Assembly: GCA_016287875.1 (NCBI GenBank)
Contig: JAEEXQ010000003.1
Span: 1-64,000, forward strand
Direction: 5' to 3'
DNA from: Bacteroidales bacterium
GTDB lineage: Bacteria; Bacteroidota; Bacteroidia; Bacteroidales; UBA932
DNA: 64,000 bases
Translations under genes and position numbers: made by a program
Part shown: piece after piece, positions 37,175-45,577 of the stretch
How positions within the stretch are numbered: the stretch's first letter is position 1
Layout: the number at the start of each line of letters is the position of its first letter
Notes under the pieces: model-generated
Database searches by the model: none
What the model was told of the DNA's origin: nothing
Seen by the model: only the letters and a program-made list of their open reading frames with translations

Positions 37175-38365
37175 ATGAAAATTAAAGTCGCCCTCCTGGC
37201 CGTTGTTTCGTTGCTGTGCGCTTCCTGCGGCCCTAAAGTGGCCCTCAGCTGTTTTAAAGACCTTCCCAACGTAATCAGCGTGGAAACCATTGGAAATCGT
37301 GTTGCAGAGCAGCTCCTTGCCTCAGACCCGCTGGACTATGGTAATAATCTTCCCGGTTATCAGGCACCCTATAATTATGGACGAGGTGGCAAGGAAATGA
37401 ATTATTCCGTGGTAAGCCTTTGGGTTAACGCCATCGAGTTTGCCCACCGTTCCCACAACAAGAAGTTGGAGAAGCGCTTGATTGATTTCTTTGAGCCGTT
37501 CTATGGAGAGAAAAAGGACAAGTGTAATCGCGACAATCATGTGGATTTCTCCATCTTCGGAGCCATTCCTCTGGAGATCTATCTGATGAATGGTGACAAG
37601 CGGGCACTGGAACTGGGACTTCGATATGCTGATCATCAGTGGGAAGATCCCACAGGGGAGCCCGGCAAGAAGGTAGGTGGCAATGGCAATTTCCCTATTG
37701 AGGAGCAGCGGGAGTTCCTTGCAAACGGATATTCTCCCCAGACGCGCCTGTGGATTGACGATATGTACATGATTACAGTCCTCCAGACCCAGGCTTACCG
37801 GGCCACCGGTGACCGCAAGTATATCGACCGTGCGGCCCGTGAGATGAAAATGTATATGGACTCGCTCCAGCGTGACAATGGTCTATTCTATCATGCCCCC
37901 GATGTCCCCTTTTTCTGGGGACGGGGAAATGGCTGGATGGCGGCAGGTCTGCCTATGATTCTGTCTTATCTCTCCGAAGATAGCGAGTATCGTGCTCCGC
38001 TGATGGAAGCATATATGAAGATGATGCCGACCCTTCTTAAATACCAGCGCGAGAACGGCATGTGGGGTCAGGTTATTGATGATGCGGAGTTTTGGGACGA
38101 GACTTCCGGCTCGGCCATGTTCGCCTATGCTTTTATCGAAGGTGTGCGCCAAGGCTGGCTGGACGAGGCAACATACGGTGTTGCCGCACGTAAGGCCTGG
38201 GTTTCCTTGTGCGGGAAACTGGATGAGCATGCCAATCTTGCAGATGTCTGCATCGGAACCGATCGCCGGAACAGCCGCGAGTGGTATATGGACCGCCCCC
38301 GCTCTAACGGTGACCCTCACGGGCAAATGGCCATGATGTGGCTTTGCAGCACGCTGCTGCAATAA
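37175..38365 (+). CDS. GH88/GH105 family unsaturated glucuronyl/rhamnogalacturonyl hydrolase, lipoprotein
   Basis: Lipobox CASC; WIDDMYMITVLQ, FFWGRGNGWMAAGLPMIL, ETSGSAMFAYAFIEGVRQGWL. Confidence 0.85.
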   Translation: MKIKVALLAVVSLLCASCGPKVALSCFKDLPNVISVETIGNRVAEQLLASDPLDYGNNLPGYQAPYNYGRGGKEMNYSVVSLWVNAIEFAHRSHNKKLEKRLIDFFEPFYGEKKDKCNRDNHVDFSIFGAIPLEIYLMNGDKRALELGLRYADHQWEDPTGEPGKKVGGNGNFPIEEQREFLANGYSPQTRLWIDDMYMITVLQTQAYRATGDRKYIDRAAREMKMYMDSLQRDNGLFYHAPDVPFFWGRGNGWMAAGLPMILSYLSEDSEYRAPLMEAYMKMMPTLLKYQRENGMWGQVIDDAEFWDETSGSAMFAYAFIEGVRQGWLDEATYGVAARKAWVSLCGKLDEHANLADVCIGTDRRNSREWYMDRPRSNGDPHGQMAMMWLCSTLLQ

Positions 38366-38371
38366 ACACGG

Positions 38372-41266
38372 CTATCTCGATATCGTTACTGTGTAATCAC
38401 TGAACTTCTTGGGCTCCTGGCTTATTTCCAGGGGCTTGCCACTGGCTACTTCAACGTTCCGGATGTTGATGACGCCCTTTCCGTAATTGCGCTTGAATTT
38501 TCCAAGGACCATGGGACCCTGGTAGTCTTTTTCGCTGACGCGGCTGTCGTCAATGACAAGGTTCTCGATATCAATTATTTCCGGGAGGTAACAGGCGTAA
38601 CCGAAGTCGTGCTCCCCGGCGTTGGATCCTCTCAGTATAGATACGTTTTTGACCCTTTCGGGAACGATGAGCTTGCAGTTCCTGACAATGACTTCGCCTT
38701 CCCAGGAACTGCCATAATCCTCCCTGAGGGTGATGAGGGACTTGCGACGGACGGTGCAGCCATCAAGCAGCAATGTTCCGTAACCTACGACATTGACGCC
38801 CGTGTGTCCGAACTCGCAGCCTGTAAGGGTGACGTTCCTCACCCCCTGGTGGGCATCGAAGCGGGATAAGATGCAGTGGTCCAGGGTGAGGGCCTTGCAG
38901 AAGTTGGAAACGAAGATTCCCCAGTAATGGGTGTCGTTTATATCGGTGGTCTGGGTGCAGTTCTCCCATTTGACGGCCACGCAGCCATGGGCGGAGATGT
39001 CGTATGTTCCCATACTGACGCCCACGCCGGCAGATCCTATGGTCCTGTAAGTCTTATGTGCTGTGAAAAGGCAGTCGCTGACCACGATGTCGGCGGCCGT
39101 GTCCAATGACAGGAAGCCGTCGTACGGGGCGCCGTGGTCGAGTTCTCCTTCGATATAGTGGGATATGCCCTCAATCCTGACGTTGGACCTCTCGACGGCT
39201 ATTCCGCGGCCGAAGTAAGTGTACTTGGAAGGAGCCTGATTGGCGATGGTGGTGAAAATGCCGCCCTTGATTGTCAGAGGCTTATCGTCAATGGGGTGGG
39301 CAGTCATCCGGGTGATCTCGTCGTAATCCCAGATAAGCGAAGAGGAGGGCTCGATGTTGCCGTCGCCGTCGACGATGAAGAATTCTTTCTGGCTGACCCC
39401 GCTATTCTGGTTAGCGCCCAGGCGTATATACACTTTACGATTGTCATTGACCACTTCCACCAGGCAGCGGCCGGGAAGGGACTTGCCTATGTTGGTCTGC
39501 TCCCGCTTCAGGCTTCCGATTCCATCGATGGCAATGGGCTCGAGAGAGGATTCAACCCGGAAGATATAGTTCTCGCGGTCTTCGAGGCTGACACGGCTGT
39601 CGTCGATTATGAACTTGGCGGTACCGAAGTCGACATCGGTGCGGATTACGGCTGTCCCGGCCGTGTTGCCTATGTAATAAGTCTTTCCGTCGGCGGCCTT
39701 GACAGGGAGTCCCTTCTCATTGGCGGCCGCGTGGGTCGCAATGATGGCGGGGAGGTCGTCGGTGACGCCATCTCCCTTGGCTCCGAATTGCTCATAGCTG
39801 AGGTATTTCTGTGAAGCGCACGGGAATTCTATGAGTGCGATTGAATTATTGCATAATTTGACGCTCACGGTTCCGTCTTCGGCAGGGAAGAGAGGAATCT
39901 CGGTGTAATTGTGCCGATCGTCGGTAAGGTGGCAGTATACCATCTCGCCCGGATTGTAGCCCTTGACCGAAATGTTTACCGTCGCGATATTGCAAGCATT
40001 GTTGTCTCCGTTGTAACGGGTCAGCATGAGCGTGGTTTTGCCGTCCTTGACGGCTGCCATGGCATAAATATCCCCCTCGCCGCCTTCCAGGGTGCATTCG
40101 CACTGATTCCCGCGAAGTTTGTTCCAGGCGTAGAATACATAGTACGTAGGCATATGTTTCCGTGTCTGGGGATCGTAGAAACCGCAGAAGGAATCCACGT
40201 TCACGCGGAAATCATAATACATCAACATATCCACCGGAGCATCTTGCATCGCACACATGACGGCCCCCACGAAGGCAGCACCCTTGATGTTGAGGCGGGT
40301 TTCAAAGTTGTAGTATTCGTACGAAGATTCAGCGCCGCGCTTTTTCAGTTGCCAGTAATTCCACTCGGTCAGGAAGAGTTCTGCATCTTCATACCCGTAT
40401 TCCTTCATCCATTCCCTGAGCATATAGGCTTCCTTCACATATAACGAAGGCTCGACATCGTATTTATGCCAGGAGATGAAGTCGATAGGGACATTGTGGG
40501 CATGCATGTATTTGAAGAACTCCGGGAAATACAGATACGTCTTGTCGTGCAGGATCCTGCAGAATGAGGGGCCGCCTATCTTCAGGTCCGGGAAACGCTT
40601 TTTCAGGTGTTTCGCAGCAACTTCGTAGAACTTGAAGAACTCTTCCAGTGGGCCTCCCCAGGTACGGGGGTCGGTTTTCCATCGGCCGGAATCCTGGTCA
40701 AGATCGGCCTCGTTCCACATTTCCCAGTAGCGGATGTCGTAATGGAAACCGTCCGCCCAGCCTTCGTTGTAGTGCATTATCACATGCTCGCATATCCTTG
40801 CCCATTTCTTATAATCTTTCGGCGGATAGATGTTGTATTTGGCCTCCTGGTGGGTTTCGATGGACTGCCCGAGCCTGTACATCACCTTTGCGCCGGAATC
40901 CAGCAGAGTCTTGATAAAGGCATCGGTTTCGCGGAAATCATAGGAGGATTCCTTGTCGGGATCCTTGCTGAAATCCGGGAAAATGTCGGAAATATCCACC
41001 AGATGATAGCCGTAATAATCATCTACGGTTGAATCGTGGGTCCGGCAGAACGGGATATTCAAAATGCGGAAATCCTCCATCTGCTGCGGATCGTCTTCGG
41101 GGTTGGGCCCGTTGTTTACGGCGTTCATGGGCTTGATAGGTCCCTTGACCGTCGATGGATCGACGGTGGCCTTCACCAGCACGGAAGAAATATCCGGATG
41201 TGTTTTCTGGGCCTGCACGCCTGCCGCAACGAGAAGCGAAACGAATGCGAAGAGTATCTTTTTCAT
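38372..41266 (-). CDS. Two-domain secreted CAZyme: GH39-like (clan A) domain fused to a right-handed beta-helix (pectate lyase/GH28-like) domain
   Basis: YWEMWNEADL and LFLTEWNYW catalytic Glu motifs; then YEQFGAKGDGVTDDLPAI and beta-helix repeats. Confidence 0.78.
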   Translation of the reverse strand: MKKILFAFVSLLVAAGVQAQKTHPDISSVLVKATVDPSTVKGPIKPMNAVNNGPNPEDDPQQMEDFRILNIPFCRTHDSTVDDYYGYHLVDISDIFPDFSKDPDKESSYDFRETDAFIKTLLDSGAKVMYRLGQSIETHQEAKYNIYPPKDYKKWARICEHVIMHYNEGWADGFHYDIRYWEMWNEADLDQDSGRWKTDPRTWGGPLEEFFKFYEVAAKHLKKRFPDLKIGGPSFCRILHDKTYLYFPEFFKYMHAHNVPIDFISWHKYDVEPSLYVKEAYMLREWMKEYGYEDAELFLTEWNYWQLKKRGAESSYEYYNFETRLNIKGAAFVGAVMCAMQDAPVDMLMYYDFRVNVDSFCGFYDPQTRKHMPTYYVFYAWNKLRGNQCECTLEGGEGDIYAMAAVKDGKTTLMLTRYNGDNNACNIATVNISVKGYNPGEMVYCHLTDDRHNYTEIPLFPAEDGTVSVKLCNNSIALIEFPCASQKYLSYEQFGAKGDGVTDDLPAIIATHAAANEKGLPVKAADGKTYYIGNTAGTAVIRTDVDFGTAKFIIDDSRVSLEDRENYIFRVESSLEPIAIDGIGSLKREQTNIGKSLPGRCLVEVVNDNRKVYIRLGANQNSGVSQKEFFIVDGDGNIEPSSSLIWDYDEITRMTAHPIDDKPLTIKGGIFTTIANQAPSKYTYFGRGIAVERSNVRIEGISHYIEGELDHGAPYDGFLSLDTAADIVVSDCLFTAHKTYRTIGSAGVGVSMGTYDISAHGCVAVKWENCTQTTDINDTHYWGIFVSNFCKALTLDHCILSRFDAHQGVRNVTLTGCEFGHTGVNVVGYGTLLLDGCTVRRKSLITLREDYGSSWEGEVIVRNCKLIVPERVKNVSILRGSNAGEHDFGYACYLPEIIDIENLVIDDSRVSEKDYQGPMVLGKFKRNYGKGVINIRNVEVASGKPLEISQEPKKFSDYTVTISR

Positions 41267-41287
41267 GCTGTCTATTAATAGAATATG

Positions 41288-41295
41288 CAAACATA
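41288..41295 (-). promoter_or_regulatory. -7 box TATGTTTG for the GH39/beta-helix gene
   Basis: CAAACATA on + strand. Confidence 0.5.
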
Positions 41296-41355
41296 CTTTA
41301 TTTTCGACATTAATTCAACACCCTTGCCATAATACCCATTGCGATAGCACGTGAT

Positions 41356-42255
41356 TCAGAACCGTTCCATCGCTTTTTCGAAGGCATTGTTCTCGGTCAG
41401 GATGCGCAGGAATTCCCCTGCGCTTTTTTTTCTGTAGCTGCCTTTCAGATAATGGTAGCACCCGTCCATCCTGGCATCGGGATGGTCGATGGGAACGGCC
41501 TCGAATCCTTGGATGTGGTGTATGGCCTCCTCCGAAACGGTAGTAACCAGAGGACTGTTCTCCACTATGTCCAGCAGCACCCTTACGCTGTTGATTTCCA
41601 AGCGTATATCCAAGTTGACGTGCTCTGCATAAATTATGGATTCCAGCGTGTCGCGGGCCTGCAAGCCTTTAGCCGGCAGGGCGAGGGGAAATTTGGAGAG
41701 TTCCTCCACCGAGACGGTGGGTCCGCATCCTGTCAGTTCCCCTATGCGGCCCACAAGGCACAGCCGGCTGTGGAACAGCAGGCTGGAATCGATGTGTTCG
41801 TCTCCGATGGGGGATTTGTAGGTCAGGGCCAGGTCCAGTTCCCGGTTCAGGAGCTTCTGCCTGAGGACTTCCTTGGTGGTGATGGTAAGATTCAGCTTTA
41901 TATGCGGATACTGCCTGTAAAAGGGGAGTACCGTGCGCATCATCATCGGCGAGAATGAATAGGTACATCCCACGCTCAATTCTCCGACCTGAAGGTTCTT
42001 TACGTCCATTATCCTTTCGGCTCCGGCTTTGGCTTCCTCCAGCACGCGTACGGCGCTGGGATAGAACTGCTTGCCATAGTCGCTGAGGGCGACGTGACGG
42101 GTGTCGCGAGTGAGCAGTTCCACGCCCAGTTCCTCCTCCAGCTTGCGTATCTGCTGGGAGATGGTGCTCTGGGTGATGAAAAGGTTTTTGGAAGCAAGGG
42201 AATAACTCTGTAGCTTGCCCACTTCCACGAAATATTTCAGCTGGCGTAATTCCAT
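41356..42255 (-). CDS. LysR family transcriptional regulator
   Basis: MELRQLKYFVEVGKLQSYSLASKNLFITQSTISQQIRKLEEELGVELLTR. Confidence 0.94.
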   Translation of the reverse strand: MELRQLKYFVEVGKLQSYSLASKNLFITQSTISQQIRKLEEELGVELLTRDTRHVALSDYGKQFYPSAVRVLEEAKAGAERIMDVKNLQVGELSVGCTYSFSPMMMRTVLPFYRQYPHIKLNLTITTKEVLRQKLLNRELDLALTYKSPIGDEHIDSSLLFHSRLCLVGRIGELTGCGPTVSVEELSKFPLALPAKGLQARDTLESIIYAEHVNLDIRLEINSVRVLLDIVENSPLVTTVSEEAIHHIQGFEAVPIDHPDARMDGCYHYLKGSYRKKSAGEFLRILTENNAFEKAMERF

Positions 42256-42274
42256 ATCAGACAGTATTTTGGGA

Positions 42275-42282
42275 CAAAAATA
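42275..42282 (-). promoter_or_regulatory. -7 box TATTTTTG for the LysR gene
   Basis: CAAAAATA on + strand. Confidence 0.5.
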
Positions 42283-42413
42283 GATATATTTATCGTTTTT
42301 GCCTAATAATTCTATCGAAAAAAACCTTGTCAATCGATAAAATAATCGGTTTTTCGTGCCTAAATTCGCGTCCCCCTAACTAGATAAGTTTTTGCTATAA
42401 CAGACAAGACACA

Positions 42414-43919
42414 ATGTTCAAGATTTTTACAGGATTCCATCTCGTCGAGCAGATGCACAAGCTGGGCCAGTCGAACAGGCTCAACCCCGGTTTGCTGAAG
42501 AAGAAAAGCATAGGCCTCATTTTCGTCGCAATAATTTTCCTCGTACTCTGGTTCCTGCCGACAGAATCCTTCGGGATGGACGGACTGACCCGTATCCAGC
42601 AGAGGATCATCGCCATTTTCGTCTATGCCACCCTGATGTGGGTGATGGAGCTTGTCCCCGCCTGGGCTACCTCGGTTTCGATAATGGTACTGCTGCTGCT
42701 ATTTGCATCCGATTCCGGCATCCGGTGGATATGCAATCCGGAGATCGTGGGACAGCTCCTCAGCCACAAACAGGTTATGGCCAGTTTCGCGGATCCCGTG
42801 ATCATGCTGTTCATCGGCGGATTCGTGCTTGCGATCGCAACCACTAAAACCGGCCTGGACGTCCATCTGGCCCGTGTCCTGCTTACTCCTTTCGGCAAGA
42901 AGAGCGAGAATATACTCCTGGGATTCATGCTGGTCACGGCCCTGTTCTCGATGTTCATCAGCAACACCGCGACCACCGCTATGATGCTGACCTTCCTTGC
43001 ACCGGTTTTCAAACAGCTTCCCGAGGCGGGAAAGGGACGCATCGCAATGGCCCTGAGCGTTCCTATCGCAGCCAACCTGGGCGGAATGGGAACCCCCATC
43101 GGCACGCCTCCCAACACCATCGCCCTCAAGTATCTTAACGATCCCGAAGGCCTGAACATGGGCCTGGGTTTCGGCCAGTGGATGCTTTTCATGGTCCCGC
43201 TGGTAATACTGCTGATACTGATTGCCTGGACCCTGCTCATCAAGATATTCCCCTTCTCCCAGAAGACCATCGAACTTAAGATTGAAGGTGAGATGAAGCG
43301 CGGCAGGACCACCGTCCTGGTAATCGTTACCTTGATAGTTACCATACTCCTCTGGATGATGGACAATGTCACCGGCATCAACCCTAACACCGTCGCGCTT
43401 ATTCCATTCGCGGTATTTGCGATGGCAGGGATAATAACCAAATACGACCTCGAGGAAATCAACTGGTCGGTTATCTGGATGGTTGCAGGAGGTTTCGCCC
43501 TTGGATATGCAATGAACGGTTCCGGACTGGCATCGCTGGTGGTGCGCGCAATTCCTTTCGGAGATTTCTCGCCTATACTGATAGTAATCCTTTCCGGCCT
43601 GCTTTGCTACGGGCTCTCCAATCTCATCTCCCACTCTGCTACGGCTGCCCTCCTTATGCCTATACTCGTCGTGGTCTGCACCGCAATGGGCGATAAACTG
43701 AGCGACGTGGGTGGTACTTCCACATTGCTGATAGGTGTTGCCATAGCCTCCAGCAGCGCTATGATACTGCCTATTTCCACTCCTCCGAATGCCCTTGCCT
43801 ATGCTACCAATCTGATCCAGCAGAAGGATATGATCAAGATGGGCATCATCGTAGGTGTCATCAGCGTAGTGCTGGGCTATGCAGTCCTGTTCGCTGCCGG
43901 GTCGCTGAATATTATCTGA
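42414..43919 (+). CDS. SLC13/DASS family sodium:dicarboxylate symporter
   Basis: Multi-TM; SNTATTAMMLTFLAPV, GGMGTPIGTPPNTIAL, ILPISTPPNALAYAT. Confidence 0.9.
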   Translation: MFKIFTGFHLVEQMHKLGQSNRLNPGLLKKKSIGLIFVAIIFLVLWFLPTESFGMDGLTRIQQRIIAIFVYATLMWVMELVPAWATSVSIMVLLLLFASDSGIRWICNPEIVGQLLSHKQVMASFADPVIMLFIGGFVLAIATTKTGLDVHLARVLLTPFGKKSENILLGFMLVTALFSMFISNTATTAMMLTFLAPVFKQLPEAGKGRIAMALSVPIAANLGGMGTPIGTPPNTIALKYLNDPEGLNMGLGFGQWMLFMVPLVILLILIAWTLLIKIFPFSQKTIELKIEGEMKRGRTTVLVIVTLIVTILLWMMDNVTGINPNTVALIPFAVFAMAGIITKYDLEEINWSVIWMVAGGFALGYAMNGSGLASLVVRAIPFGDFSPILIVILSGLLCYGLSNLISHSATAALLMPILVVVCTAMGDKLSDVGGTSTLLIGVAIASSSAMILPISTPPNALAYATNLIQQKDMIKMGIIVGVISVVLGYAVLFAAGSLNII

Positions 43920-43939
43920 TAATCAAAAAAATATATAAA

Positions 43940-45535
43940 ATGAAAAAAGTATTCATCCTTACAGTCCTGGTGCTGAGCCTGGCTGTGTCCTGCAAAGAAA
44001 AGAAGTCTCCTTTCGAAAGGAACTTAGCTGAATATGCAGTGGTGAAGATCCCTGCACCCGACCTGAGCGGCATTACCGACAACGGAAAGGAAGTTCTCAA
44101 CCTGTACCGTTTCGCCGCCAAGGAAATCGACGCCATCTACTGGGAACAGTATTTCGGCGACAAGTCCCAGCTGGATACCATTTCGGATCCCGCACAGAGA
44201 AACTACGCCCTTATCAATTACGGCCCTTGGGACCGCTTTACCGGGAAGTCCTTCGTCGCCGGTTATGACGACCGCCGCCCCGGAGCCGGCTTCTATCCGG
44301 AGGATATGAGCGTCGCCCAGTTCGAAGCCTGGGAGAATCCCGACAAGAACAGCCCCTACACCCTTGTGCGCCGTGCAGCCGACGGCAGCCTGGAGACCGT
44401 GTGGTATCACGACGCATACAAGGAGCACATCGAGAAGATTGCCAGCTGCCTGACTGCTGCCGCCGACATCACCATAAAGCCCAGCGTGAAAGATTATCTC
44501 CTCAAGAAAGTGGAGGCCCTCAAGACGGATGACTACTATGCCAGCGAAATCGCCTGGCTGGATATGGACGACAGCAAGATGGACCTCGTGATAGGTCCTG
44601 ACGAGGCCGTCGATGACCAGCTCCTGGGCATCAAACGTTCTTACGAGGCATTCGTGCTTCTGAAGAACGCCTCCAGCACCGAAGAACTTACCCAGTATGT
44701 CTCCAGGATAGGCGAGTTCCAGCAGGAACTCCCCGGAGATCCCGCGTACAAGCAGTTCCAGCCCGGTTCCGGCTCGAATATCTTCTCTTGCGATGCTCTC
44801 TACTATGCCGGAAAGGCCAATGCCGGAGTCAAGGTGATAGCCCTGAACCTCCCCTTCGACCCCAAGGTGCAGGAGGAGAGGGGAACCCGTACCATACTCC
44901 TCGAGAATATCATCAGGGCCAAATACAACGCCATCATCTTCCCTGCCGGAGAGGTGCTTCTGGAGACCGGTGAGGACGTGCAGACATCTTCCGACGCCTT
45001 CTTTTGGAACATAGCCCTCCGCGAGGTTTCCCACGGTCTTGGCGTGAAAGAGACGGTGAACGGGAAGGGGAGCGTGGAGAGCGCCCTGGGCAACATGGCA
45101 CAGACTTTCGAGGAGATGAAGGCCAATGTGGCCGGCGTGCTGCAGGTTTGCAAGCTGCAGGACCACTACGACATCCACCATATCTTCACGAAGAAAGATG
45201 CCCTTACCACCTTCTTCGTCTCCCTGGTGCGTTCCGAGCGCTTCGGAGAGGGTTCCGCCCTGGGCCGTGCCAACATCGCCATCTACAATTACCTGCAGGA
45301 AGCCGGAGCATTCAGCCGCAAGGCCTCGGGAAAGTACACCCTGGATTACAAGAAGATGGAGGAAGCCCTTTCGGATCTTACCGCCCTCATACTCAAGACC
45401 CAGGCTACCGGAGATTACGAGTTCGCCTGCGAGTTCGAAAAGAAATACTCGAAGCGCAACGAGAACTACGCTGCCGACAGGCTGAACCTCGGCATTGAAG
45501 GAATTCCTGCCGATATCCGCTTCGAATTCGAATAA
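43940..45535 (+). CDS. M49 (DPP III)-related lipoprotein, copy 1; first HExxH His replaced by Arg
   Basis: REVSHGLGVKETVNGKGSVESALGNMAQTFEEMKANVAGV, lipobox AVSC. Confidence 0.75.
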   Translation: MKKVFILTVLVLSLAVSCKEKKSPFERNLAEYAVVKIPAPDLSGITDNGKEVLNLYRFAAKEIDAIYWEQYFGDKSQLDTISDPAQRNYALINYGPWDRFTGKSFVAGYDDRRPGAGFYPEDMSVAQFEAWENPDKNSPYTLVRRAADGSLETVWYHDAYKEHIEKIASCLTAAADITIKPSVKDYLLKKVEALKTDDYYASEIAWLDMDDSKMDLVIGPDEAVDDQLLGIKRSYEAFVLLKNASSTEELTQYVSRIGEFQQELPGDPAYKQFQPGSGSNIFSCDALYYAGKANAGVKVIALNLPFDPKVQEERGTRTILLENIIRAKYNAIIFPAGEVLLETGEDVQTSSDAFFWNIALREVSHGLGVKETVNGKGSVESALGNMAQTFEEMKANVAGVLQVCKLQDHYDIHHIFTKKDALTTFFVSLVRSERFGEGSALGRANIAIYNYLQEAGAFSRKASGKYTLDYKKMEEALSDLTALILKTQATGDYEFACEFEKKYSKRNENYAADRLNLGIEGIPADIRFEFE

Positions 45536-45551
45536 GCAGGAAAACTTTTGC

Positions 45552-45559
45552 TAAATTTG
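45552..45559 (+). promoter_or_regulatory. -7 box TAAATTTG upstream of M49-like copy 2
   Basis: TAnnTTTG, 18 nt before ATG. Confidence 0.5.
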
Positions 45560-45577
45560 TAGAAACTGTAACCAATT

